NCBI GenBank assembly: GCA_016719785.1
Contig: JADJYJ010000007.1
Location: forward strand, 1-64,000
DNA length: 64,000 nucleotides
From: Candidatus Amarolinea dominans
Lineage (GTDB): Bacteria > Chloroflexota > Anaerolineae > SSC4 > Amarolineaceae
Reading direction: 5' to 3'
The position numbers and the translations under genes are program-made. Under the pieces are notes generated by a model, which was given only the letters and a program-made list of their open reading frames with translations, was not told where the DNA came from and made no database searches. Below, piece after piece: positions 24,223 through 31,635 of the stretch. The number at the start of each line of letters is the position of its first letter. Within the stretch, counting starts at the first letter, position 1.

Positions 24223-25155
24223 TTACGCGGCCAGCGGCGCCGGCATCGCTGCGGGCGCCGTCCTGGCCGGCATTTCAACCTGAATGCCATCGGCAGCCAG
24301 CACCGGAACCAGGGCGGCGATGGCGCAGGCCAGCATCGAGTCATCCGGCTCGCGCGTGGTCAGCCCTTGCAGCCACAGGCCGGGCTGAATGAGCGCGCGT
24401 ACCAGGCGATTATCGAGATGACTGGCGGTGTAGCGAATGAATTCATACGCGATCCCGGCCAGGACCGGAATCAGCAGCAGGCGCGAGGCCAGGCGCAGAT
24501 ACCACTGGTCGAAATGGAACGGCGCGAAGAGCACAATCGAGAGCGCCACCACGATGAACAGGAAACTGGTGCCACAGCGCGGATGCTGCACCGTGAACTT
24601 GCGTACTTCGGACGGGGTCAGGGCAACGCCGGCCTCGTACGCGTTGATCGTCTTGTGCTCGGCGCCGTGGTACATGAAGACCCGGCGGATGTCTGGCATA
24701 AGACCGATGACCCACAAATAGGCCACGAATAGCCCCAGACGCACAACACCCTCGATGGCGGCGCTGGCGAGCTGCCCGGGGAACCAGCGTTCCAGAAAAT
24801 GGGCGATGGATGTCGGCAAGAGGAAGAAGAGGCCGATGGAAACCAACAGGGAGAAAGCCACCGTGGTCCAGGCCACGGGGCCGCTGAACTCGATCTTCTG
24901 TTCCTCTTCGCTCATGGCCACGTCAGCCGACCACATGAGCGCGCGCATGCCCAGGCCCAGGGTATCCCAGAGCAATGAAAGGCCGCGCACGAACGGCCAT
25001 TGGCCCCACGAACTGGTATAGATGCGAGCCGTCAACGGCTCTTCGTGTATCACGATCTCACCGCTGGGGTTACGCACAGCAACGACCATGCGCTGGCGTC
25101 CGCGCATCATCACCCCTTCCATGACCGCCTGCCCGCCGTAGTAAAATTTACTCAA
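24223..25155 (-). CDS. DUF1385 family membrane protein (YqhQ-like)
   Basis: A 310-residue protein starting with FYYGGQAVMEGVMMRGR, the hallmark of DUF1385/YqhQ, followed by several transmembrane segments (about 100-130, 145-165, 205-235) and the conserved RVFMYHGAEHKTINAYEAG and VQHPRCGTSFLF stretches. The start is a TTG with GAGGTG upstream, since the family motif begins right after it. A promoter lies at 25222-25250. The molecular function of the family is not established. It may share a transcript with mdh downstream. Confidence 0.88.
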   Translation of the reverse strand: MSKFYYGGQAVMEGVMMRGRQRMVVAVRNPSGEIVIHEEPLTARIYTSSWGQWPFVRGLSLLWDTLGLGMRALMWSADVAMSEEEQKIEFSGPVAWTTVAFSLLVSIGLFFLLPTSIAHFLERWFPGQLASAAIEGVVRLGLFVAYLWVIGLMPDIRRVFMYHGAEHKTINAYEAGVALTPSEVRKFTVQHPRCGTSFLFIVVALSIVLFAPFHFDQWYLRLASRLLLIPVLAGIAYEFIRYTASHLDNRLVRALIQPGLWLQGLTTREPDDSMLACAIAALVPVLAADGIQVEMPARTAPAAMPAPLAA

Positions 25156-25221
25156 TCTAACACCTCGATCAAAAATCTACGCACACGCCAGATGGGGGGA
25201 TTGACACAATCTGGTGTGGAG

Positions 25222-25250
25222 ATTTTACCCGATGAAGTGCAGCCCGTCAA
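25222..25250 (-). promoter_or_regulatory. Sigma-70-type promoter for the DUF1385 gene
   Basis: On the - strand TTGACG, a 17-base spacer and TAAAAT. It lies 67 bases upstream of the TTG start, in the gap between this gene and the PEP/pyruvate-binding gene. Confidence 0.7.
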
Positions 25251-25299
25251 AGCAACGAGGCGCGTGCTGTCTACCCTGCGCCGGGACGATGGCCGGCCC

Positions 25300-27621
25300 T
25301 TATTCCGTGGCGCGGGTGAAATAGGCCACGCCCAGCTTGCCATCCATGCGCAGCTCCATCACCTGTCCGTCGCGCGCTGTCGGGATGTGAATGACCTTGA
25401 CACAGCCGGCCAGGGCGGCATCCTGGGGCGTCAGGGCGACCAACTGATTCGGCGCCTGGTTCAGGAAAGCCTGATTCAACCAATCGCGGCCGTCATCCGG
25501 GTAAAGCGCCAACGGGTAGATGCGCGACTCGACCAGGTCCTGAAAGAAGTGGGTGCCGTAGGACGGCTCCGGCGTGATGCCCCGATGCGCCACGGCCATT
25601 TCGACGAGCGCCCTGGCGTTGAAAATATCCGCATAGGTCACCGGCACGCCCAAGTCGAGATTGGCCGAACCCCAACGCCCTGGCCCGATCAACATGAAAG
25701 GGTGTTTCGCCAGCGCCCGGTTCAAACGCCCGACACAGCGCGCCACCTCAAGTTGTTGGGTAGGCTGGCGCAGATTCCCGTAGGCAGTGGGGTCCACAAA
25801 GATAACATACTCGATCTTGGGCACGCGGCCTTTGGGCGCCATGCGGTGGGCCAGCAAGAAGCGATCGGCCTCATTCAGGTCTGCAGGCGCCGCGCTGATC
25901 ACTTCGCCGTTCATCGTGCTTTGCGGGCGACACTGCAACAGGTGAAAGGCAATTTCTGGCTGCTTGGCGCCGGGTATGAAGCTGAGCGCAAACTCCATGT
26001 CCACCGGCGCGCCGTAGTGCTGTTCCAGGGTGGCCAACACCTCTTTGATGAGCGGCACAAAACTTGTGCGCTGCAGCAGGTTGTCGAACGTCGGCACCAG
26101 TCGTTCGGAGGCCAGCTCAGGGCCAAGCGAGAAGATCGGCAGCAGCGTGTCGCCCTTGTCGGCCGAAGCCAGCCAGCGCAGGGGCGGATACTGCCAATCA
26201 ATGACCTGGCGCAGCGGCAGCGTGGTCAGTTCGTTCTTCTTGAGATCAATGACATCCACCAGGCGCTGCGAGTAGCGGCGGATGGCGCTGGGGGAGACTT
26301 CAGGCCGCAGCAAGGGATGGCTGAGCGTCACCAGGCGCGGGTAGTCCTCACCCACGCGTTCGACGGCCCGCGTGCCCAGGCCCATGACCAGGCGCACGAA
26401 GCCTTCTTCGCGGCGCAGGCGCGGGTTCCAAACGATGGGGGCAAAACTGAACGCGACACCGGCCGCCGCCGGGAAGAAATAGTCACGGTAGGCCTGGCCC
26501 TGCACCTCTTGCAGCAGAATCGCCATGCGCTCATCATAGTCGAGCAGGCCCATGCGCCGGCGATAGAGCAACGCGTCGGGATTATGCGCACTGGCATAGA
26601 CGCGGCGGATCGCCAGGGTGAGCGCAGCCAGGTTTTCCTCGGCCGTGCCCTGGTTGGGGCAAAAGTAGCTGTGATACTTGCCGGCAAACGACGTGCCAAA
26701 GTTGTCCTCCAACAGGCTGGAAGATCGCACAATGAGCGGCCGCTTGCCCACCTCACGCAGAATATCGCTCAGGTGCGCAGTAACCGCTTCGGGCAAATGA
26801 GCCTGTGCATAGGCATGCTCGATCACCGGGTAGTCCGCGGCAATTTCCTCGGCTGTCTTGTACTTTTGGTTGATGTACTCGATGTCGTTGAGCGACAGGA
26901 AGTCATAGAACACATCCGCGCCGATAAAGTAGGAGCGCGGAATCTGCACTTGGCGCGCCAGGTGCGGGGCAGCAGTCTGCAGAATTTTCCATGCCAGCAG
27001 CATGCCCGCGGCTTTGCCCCCAATTTTGCCTCCCCCAATGCGCCGCGCCTGGATGTAGCGAAAGTCAGCCGCGGTGAACCAGGCCTTGGCCAGGTGTACA
27101 AAGCTCAACTGGTCGCTGATCATCGTCTTGGTGAGCACGACAATGACCTCTTCCAGGTGGTGGCTCACCTGCTCCAGTTTCTCCGGCGGCAAGTTTTCGT
27201 ACTGCTGCGCCTTGCGCAACAGGAAATCGAGCGGCGCCAACTCCGGGTTGAAGGTCAAACGCGTGCTGCTGTCGCCGCCGGGCAGGCGCTGCGCGATCGC
27301 CTCGTCAATCAGGCGCTGCAAAAGGTCGAACGGCAGGTTATAGGCGAAGTAGAAATCGGTCAGATAATTGCGAATGTGCTGCAGCCGCTGTTCCCACTGA
27401 TCGGCATCCTCTTCGCTCAGCGGGTTCATCATGCCTTCGCGGCGCTGCGATTTGATAGCCTTGTCGCGGGCCTCATTTTCGAATTTTTCAGAGGTGGTAA
27501 TGCCGCGCCGATAGATCTCCTCGCGCATACGCCGCCGGATCTGCCGCGCCAAAATCGGATATTGCGACAACTGCAGATAGACTTCTAAGATCGGAGGTGC
27601 ATCTGATGGCAGTTCTGGCAT
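25300..27621 (-). CDS. PEP/pyruvate-binding domain protein without phosphotransfer His domain
   Basis: A 773-residue protein whose central part is an ATP-grasp-like pyruvate phosphate dikinase N-terminal domain: GGGKIGGKAAGMLLA (about 197-211), PLIVRSSSLLEDNFGTSFAGKYHSYF (about 295-320), and RLVMGLGTRAVERVG. A family-specific helical N-terminus (1-190) and a C-terminal region with FMLIGPGRWGSANLDLGVPVTYADI complete it. The swivelling His domain and the PEP-binding barrel of PEP synthase or PPDK are absent, so it cannot carry out the full reaction. Role unknown; perhaps ATP-dependent phosphorylation of another carrier. Confidence 0.85.
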   Translation of the reverse strand: MPELPSDAPPILEVYLQLSQYPILARQIRRRMREEIYRRGITTSEKFENEARDKAIKSQRREGMMNPLSEEDADQWEQRLQHIRNYLTDFYFAYNLPFDLLQRLIDEAIAQRLPGGDSSTRLTFNPELAPLDFLLRKAQQYENLPPEKLEQVSHHLEEVIVVLTKTMISDQLSFVHLAKAWFTAADFRYIQARRIGGGKIGGKAAGMLLAWKILQTAAPHLARQVQIPRSYFIGADVFYDFLSLNDIEYINQKYKTAEEIAADYPVIEHAYAQAHLPEAVTAHLSDILREVGKRPLIVRSSSLLEDNFGTSFAGKYHSYFCPNQGTAEENLAALTLAIRRVYASAHNPDALLYRRRMGLLDYDERMAILLQEVQGQAYRDYFFPAAAGVAFSFAPIVWNPRLRREEGFVRLVMGLGTRAVERVGEDYPRLVTLSHPLLRPEVSPSAIRRYSQRLVDVIDLKKNELTTLPLRQVIDWQYPPLRWLASADKGDTLLPIFSLGPELASERLVPTFDNLLQRTSFVPLIKEVLATLEQHYGAPVDMEFALSFIPGAKQPEIAFHLLQCRPQSTMNGEVISAAPADLNEADRFLLAHRMAPKGRVPKIEYVIFVDPTAYGNLRQPTQQLEVARCVGRLNRALAKHPFMLIGPGRWGSANLDLGVPVTYADIFNARALVEMAVAHRGITPEPSYGTHFFQDLVESRIYPLALYPDDGRDWLNQAFLNQAPNQLVALTPQDAALAGCVKVIHIPTARDGQVMELRMDGKLGVAYFTRATE

Positions 27622-27653
27622 CGTTTTTTTGCCTGCTCACAAGCATCTGTGGA

Positions 27654-27684
27654 AAACGAGAAAGGGGTGCATCGGCACACCCCC
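27654..27684 (-). terminator. Terminator between gdhA and the PEP-binding gene
   Basis: On the - strand GGGGTGTGC and GCACCCC form a hairpin at 27664-27683 followed by TTTCTCGTTTT. It lies between the glutamate dehydrogenase stop and the next start. Confidence 0.65.
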
Positions 27685-27721
27685 TGATGTGAAATTGTTT
27701 CCCCCGGGGCGCGGGCCCTGA

Positions 27722-27822
27722 GGTGAGGTCTGCGCCAGCGAGAGGAGAAGGGCCGGGAGGTGGCCCCTCTCCCCCCCTTCTCCTCTGCGCCCAGCGGAGA
27801 GGAGAAGGGGCCGGGGGTTGAG
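27722..27822. repeat. Hairpin repeat of the CCTTCTCCTCTCCGC type
   Basis: On the - strand CCCCTTCTCCTCTCCGC-TGGGC-GCAGAGGAGAAGGGG forms a long stem, followed by a second, shorter copy of the same arm. Such repeats are probably interspersed elsewhere in the genome. Here it fills the 3-prime spacer of glutamate dehydrogenase and may help end transcription. Confidence 0.6.
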
Positions 27823-27835
27823 GTGAGGCTCCTCC

Positions 27836-29089
27836 CTACGCCCAGCCGCGCAGACGGACAGCCTCAGCCACACGATTGACGGCTACCAGGTAGGCCGCCA
27901 GCCGGTTGTGGACGCCACGCTCCTGCGCCATCTTATGCACCGCATGGAACGCGGTCGTCATCTTGCGGTCGAGGCGCTCATGCACCAGGTCCTCATCCCA
28001 GTAGTAGTCATACGCGTTCTGCACCATCTCGAAATAGGAGACGGTGACGCCGCCGGCATTGCACAGGAAGTCCGGGATGACGTAGACGCCACGGTCGTGC
28101 AGAATGCGATCGGCTTCCGGTGTCGTGGGGCCATTGGCCAGCTCGACGCTGATCTTGGCGCGGATGTTGGCCGCGTTCGCCTCGGTGATGACGTTCTCAA
28201 GCGCGGAGGGCATGAGCACGGTCACATCGAGTTCGAGCAGCTCTTCGTTGGTCAGCTTGTCGGTGCCGGGGAAGCCCACCACAGAGCCGGTCTCCTGCTT
28301 GAAGGCCATCACCTTCCCGTAATCAAGGCCCTGGCTGCTGTAGATGCCGCCGCGCGAGTCCGAGACGGCCACGATCTTGAGGCCGAGCAGTTCCTCGCCC
28401 AGCTTGTGGCCGAAGGAGCCGGCGTTGCCATAGCCTTGGACCGCCGTTGTGGCGCCCTTGAGGTCAATGCCCAGCACCTTGCCGGCCTCACGCAAGGTGA
28501 AGATGCCACCGCGTGCGGTCGCGTCACCGCGGCCCGCCGAGCCACCCAGGGCCAGCGGCTTGCCGGTGATGACGCCAAACTCATTGTAGCCCTGCATGAA
28601 TGAGAACTCGTCTACCATCCACGCCATGATTTGCGGTGTCGTGTAGACATCCGGCGCGGGCACGTCCTTTTCGAGTCCAATAATGCGGCCCACCTGGCGG
28701 ATATAGGCGCGGCTCAGGCGCTCCAGTTCGCCGGCCGACATCTCCCTGGGATTGCAGATGACGCCGCCCCTGGCGCCGCCCAGCGGAATATCTACCACGG
28801 CCGTCTTCCAGGTCATCCACGCGGCCAGGGCACGCACCGTGTCAATGGTCTCCTCAGGGTGGAAGCGAAGACCGCCCTTCGTCGGCCCGCGTGCATCGTT
28901 GTATTGCACGCGAAAACCGTGAAAGATCTTGGTGATGCCATCATCCATCTTGACTGGCAGGGTGACATGCAATTCGCGGAGCGGCCAGCGCAGAAGTTCA
29001 TGCACCGCCGGATCGAGTTTCAGAATCGCGGCGGCTTCGTCGAGTTGGCGCTGTGCAATCTCGAAGGGGTTGGGCTTGTTGTTATCCAT
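27836..29089 (-). CDS. gdhA: Glutamate dehydrogenase (Glu/Leu/Phe/Val family)
   Basis: Catalyses reversible oxidative deamination of glutamate to 2-oxoglutarate and ammonium. The 417-residue protein has the catalytic stretch GPTKGGLRFHPEE (about 67-79), WKTAVVDIPLGGARGGVICNP with the active Lys, and the dinucleotide fold GYGNAGSFGHKLGEELLGLKIVAVSDS. Length and motifs match hexameric GDH of bacteria and archaea. The ATG at 29089 follows AGGAAC; the upstream in-frame sequence is non-family and contains operator-like palindromes at 29157-29193. NAD versus NADP preference cannot be decided by eye. Confidence 0.94.
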   Translation of the reverse strand: MDNNKPNPFEIAQRQLDEAAAILKLDPAVHELLRWPLRELHVTLPVKMDDGITKIFHGFRVQYNDARGPTKGGLRFHPEETIDTVRALAAWMTWKTAVVDIPLGGARGGVICNPREMSAGELERLSRAYIRQVGRIIGLEKDVPAPDVYTTPQIMAWMVDEFSFMQGYNEFGVITGKPLALGGSAGRGDATARGGIFTLREAGKVLGIDLKGATTAVQGYGNAGSFGHKLGEELLGLKIVAVSDSRGGIYSSQGLDYGKVMAFKQETGSVVGFPGTDKLTNEELLELDVTVLMPSALENVITEANAANIRAKISVELANGPTTPEADRILHDRGVYVIPDFLCNAGGVTVSYFEMVQNAYDYYWDEDLVHERLDRKMTTAFHAVHKMAQERGVHNRLAAYLVAVNRVAEAVRLRGWA

Positions 29090-29156
29090 ACGTTGTTCCT
29101 CATACATCGTTGTACAAAGATGAACTCGCCTCACCCGGATGGTGCGGGGCAAGCGG

Positions 29157-29193
29157 TGCGCACAACCGTGCGCAATGCGCACAACCGTGCGCA
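29157..29193. promoter_or_regulatory. Two tandem palindromes upstream of gdhA (operator-like)
   Basis: TGCGCAC-AACC-GTGCGCA occurs twice (29157-29174 and 29176-29193), a 19-bp period that puts both sites on nearly the same DNA face. They lie 68-105 bases upstream of the gdhA ATG. Perfect 7-bp arms and repetition suggest binding sites for a dimeric regulator; I do not know which. Confidence 0.6.
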
Positions 29194-29197
29194 ACAA

Positions 29198-29621
29198 TCA
29201 CAGTGAATCAGATATCGGTCGCGGTGGCGAGGGTTCATTGGGGTACGCGTCAACAAGAAGTGAAAGCCGTCGGACGTGCTGCCAGCGAGAGGAGCGAAAA
29301 AAAGAGGTCCGCTTGGGCCTGGGTAGCCCAAGCGGCAGGCCGCAGGAGGAAAGAGTCGGCCAGTCCACAAGATGGAAAGCAGCGCCGCTTGCGTTCAAGC
29401 GACGCCCAATGAGGGTATCCTGCAAAACACACCTCGCAACGTTCACGGGCCTTGGCTTCATTGACAGGCCTTGACATGCCTCGACAGGCCTCGACAAGCC
29501 ATTCGGGTGGTTTCACGCGCCACCGCACGGCATCTGCTTGCAGGCAAATTATAGCACGGGGCCGCGCGGCGTGCCAATGATATAAGTCATGTCGCCACGC
29601 GGCGCCGGCCGGCATGCGCTC
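29198..29621. other. Spacer without a supported gene
   Basis: This gap between the gdhA control region and the PPK2 genes has open frames on both strands, but they are rich in Trp, Arg and Pro with no ribosome site or domain. Short direct repeats such as CCTTGACATGCCTCGACAGG near 29468-29497 are present. I see no gene here. Confidence 0.55.
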
Positions 29622-30392
29622 CTATTTCTTCTTCGAACCCTTCTTCGCGCCCTTGACCTTGAGAATGTCGGGCGTATAGTTCAACTCGCGCACCAGGCTG
29701 TCAACCACCGTGCGTAAAACCCTGACGCGCGACCACCATTTGTTGTTCCCTTCGACGATCGTCCACGGCGCGGACAGGGTGCTGGTCTTGAGCAGCATCT
29801 CATCCACGGCTTCCTCGTAACGATTCCACTTATCGCGGTTGCGCCAATCCTCCTCCGTCAGCTTCCACACCTTGTACGGCGTGCCCGCGCGCTCATCGAA
29901 GCGCTTGAGTTGCTCTTCCGGGCTGATATGAACCCAGAACTTGAAGATGATGGCGCCGAAGTCCACGAGTTGGCGCTCGAACTGGTTGATTTCGCGATAA
30001 GCCCGCTTCCAATCGGCCTCCTGGCAAAAGCCCTCGATCCGTTCCACCATCACCCGGCCATACCAACTGCGGTCGAAAATGGCGGTCTGCCCCCGCTCCG
30101 GCAAACGGCGCCAAAAACGCCATAGATAATGATGCGTTTTGTCCTCGCCTTGCGGCGCGGCAATCGAGTACACCGCATAGCCGCGGGGATCGAGCTTCTC
30201 CGTGATGCGCTTGATCACCCCGCCCTTGCCCGCCGCGTCCCAGCCTTCGAAGACCATGACGACCGGGCGCTTTTGCACATAAACCTGGTAGCCCAGTTGG
30301 CTCAGGGCAACCTGGTAGCGCACCACCTGTTCCACGTATTCATCCTCGCTCAAACTGAGTGTCAGATCTACCTGTGATAGAATCGAAGACAT
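29622..30392 (-). CDS. PPK2 family polyphosphate kinase, resembling the C-domain of PAP
   Basis: A 256-residue PPK2 protein that transfers phosphate from polyphosphate to a nucleotide. Walker A is VFEGWDAAGKGG (about 45-56), then DPRGYAVYSIAAP, LWRFWRRLP, and Walker B plus lid IFDRSWYGRVMVERIEG. The C-terminal segment TPYKVWKLTEEDWRNRDKW and the Lys-rich tail resemble the second domain of the two-domain polyphosphate:AMP phosphotransferase. GGAGGTG precedes the ATG. It lies 28 bases downstream of a second PPK2 gene that resembles the first PAP domain, so the two probably form one enzyme. Confidence 0.88.
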   Translation of the reverse strand: MSSILSQVDLTLSLSEDEYVEQVVRYQVALSQLGYQVYVQKRPVVMVFEGWDAAGKGGVIKRITEKLDPRGYAVYSIAAPQGEDKTHHYLWRFWRRLPERGQTAIFDRSWYGRVMVERIEGFCQEADWKRAYREINQFERQLVDFGAIIFKFWVHISPEEQLKRFDERAGTPYKVWKLTEEDWRNRDKWNRYEEAVDEMLLKTSTLSAPWTIVEGNNKWWSRVRVLRTVVDSLVRELNYTPDILKVKGAKKGSKKK

Positions 30393-30420
30393 GGCTGCAC
30401 CTCCGTGGTTTCCCTGTTGC

Positions 30421-31338
30421 TCAATCAACGTCGTCATCGTCGTCCTGCGCCAGCGCGTCGCCGTTCGGCGCGTCGCCATCGTTGTCTGTCATCCGTGTAA
30501 TGCCCGGCGTGCCCACATCGGCCGTGGCCGCCTCTTCAGCCGCCGTCTTCACCGCCATCGGCGAATCTGTCGTTGACTCCGTGCCTGCGGCCGCCAGCGG
30601 TGAAATCACCGACTCGGGGTCAATGCCCCGCAGCTTCAGCCCCCGGGCCAGCGCATCGGCCACCTCGGTGAAAACACGCCACCAGGTGTGATACTGATCA
30701 GTCGCCTCGATGATCGTCCAGGGCGCCCACTCGGTCTCCGTATGCTCCAGCATCTCTTCCACCGCCAACAGATACTTGTCATACTGGTGATGATGCTCCC
30801 AGTCTTCCGGCTGCACATGCCAGCTTTGCAGCGGGTCCTTCTCCAGGGCCTTGAAGCGCCGCCGCTGCTCCTTCTTGCTGATATGCATCCAGAACTTCAC
30901 CAGGATGTGACCGTCATCGGCCAGGGTGCGCTCGAAATCCACAATGTCCCGGTAAGCCTTGCGCCATTCGCTTTCAGGCGTCAGGCGATCCACCCGCTCC
31001 ACCAACACACGGCCATACCAACTGCGGTCGAAGATGGCAATCTGGCCGCGGTTGGGCAATTTGTTCCAAAAGCGCCACAACCAGGGGTGGGCCTGTTCAT
31101 GGGTGCGCGGCGCGCGCACCGGCCACACCTTGAATCCGCGCGGGTCGAGCCGCTGGGTCAATAAATTGATGCTGGTGCCCTTGCCCGAAGCATCCCATCC
31201 TTCGAAAACGACGATGGTTGGTATCCCGGTGTCGAATGCTGCTTGCGCCAGCTCATACAGACGATGCTGAAGCGGGCGTCGCAGTTCTTTCCATTCTTTG
31301 CGCTTGAGTTCTTTGCTGAGATTGATCTTTTCCAGCAT
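30421..31338 (-). CDS. PPK2 family polyphosphate kinase, resembling the N-domain of PAP
   Basis: A 305-residue PPK2 protein with Walker A VFEGWDASGKGT (about 43-54), LDPRGFKVWPVRAP, LWRFWNKLPNRG, IFDRSWYGRVLVERVD, and ALEKDPLQSWHVQPEDW. The last feature resembles the first domain of Pseudomonas-type PAP, which in that protein has a degenerate catalytic core; here the core is intact. A disordered acidic tail (about 235-305, ending DDDDDVD) follows. GAGGAGG precedes the ATG at 31338. It is the first gene of a two-gene PPK2 operon. Confidence 0.88.
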   Translation of the reverse strand: MLEKINLSKELKRKEWKELRRPLQHRLYELAQAAFDTGIPTIVVFEGWDASGKGTSINLLTQRLDPRGFKVWPVRAPRTHEQAHPWLWRFWNKLPNRGQIAIFDRSWYGRVLVERVDRLTPESEWRKAYRDIVDFERTLADDGHILVKFWMHISKKEQRRRFKALEKDPLQSWHVQPEDWEHHHQYDKYLLAVEEMLEHTETEWAPWTIIEATDQYHTWWRVFTEVADALARGLKLRGIDPESVISPLAAAGTESTTDSPMAVKTAAEEAATADVGTPGITRMTDNDGDAPNGDALAQDDDDDVD

Positions 31339-31559
31339 GCGTGCCTCCTCTGAAAAGGCCAACAGACCCGTACCAGCAGATGCAAAACACTGCACTCAAC
31401 CTGCTGGCGCAGGTGTCCAGGATGGCCGGCCTTGCATTCATCCGCTGTCGGGGAGCGGCGGCACAATGATGAAGCGACGTGATCGCGATTGTTACTCCTA
31501 GTTTACCAGAAGGGGAGGCAAAACCTAAAATTGAGATCACAGAGGTATACGGCCCTCCG

Positions 31560-31588
31560 TTGCCGCCGCCGTGTGGCTGTGGTACAAT
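31560..31588 (+). promoter_or_regulatory. Promoter of the YyaL-like gene
   Basis: TTGCCG at 31560-31565, 17 bases, TACAAT at 31583-31588. It is followed at 31599-31622 by two exact copies of the 12-mer TATCTCACTCGT in the initially transcribed region, 14 bases before the ATG. Confidence 0.6.
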
Positions 31589-31635
31589 AACGCCTCAATA
31601 TCTCACTCGTTATCTCACTCGTTGGAAAAGCAAGG

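Noticed and set aside
25000..27588. Open frame of 862 codons on the + strand opposite the PEP/pyruvate-binding gene
   Set aside because: Antisense shadow of the real gene, rich in Gln, Arg and His with no recognisable domain.
29250..29615. 121-codon - strand frame upstream of gdhA
   Set aside because: Odd composition, no ribosome site, overlaps spacer repeats; no family resemblance.
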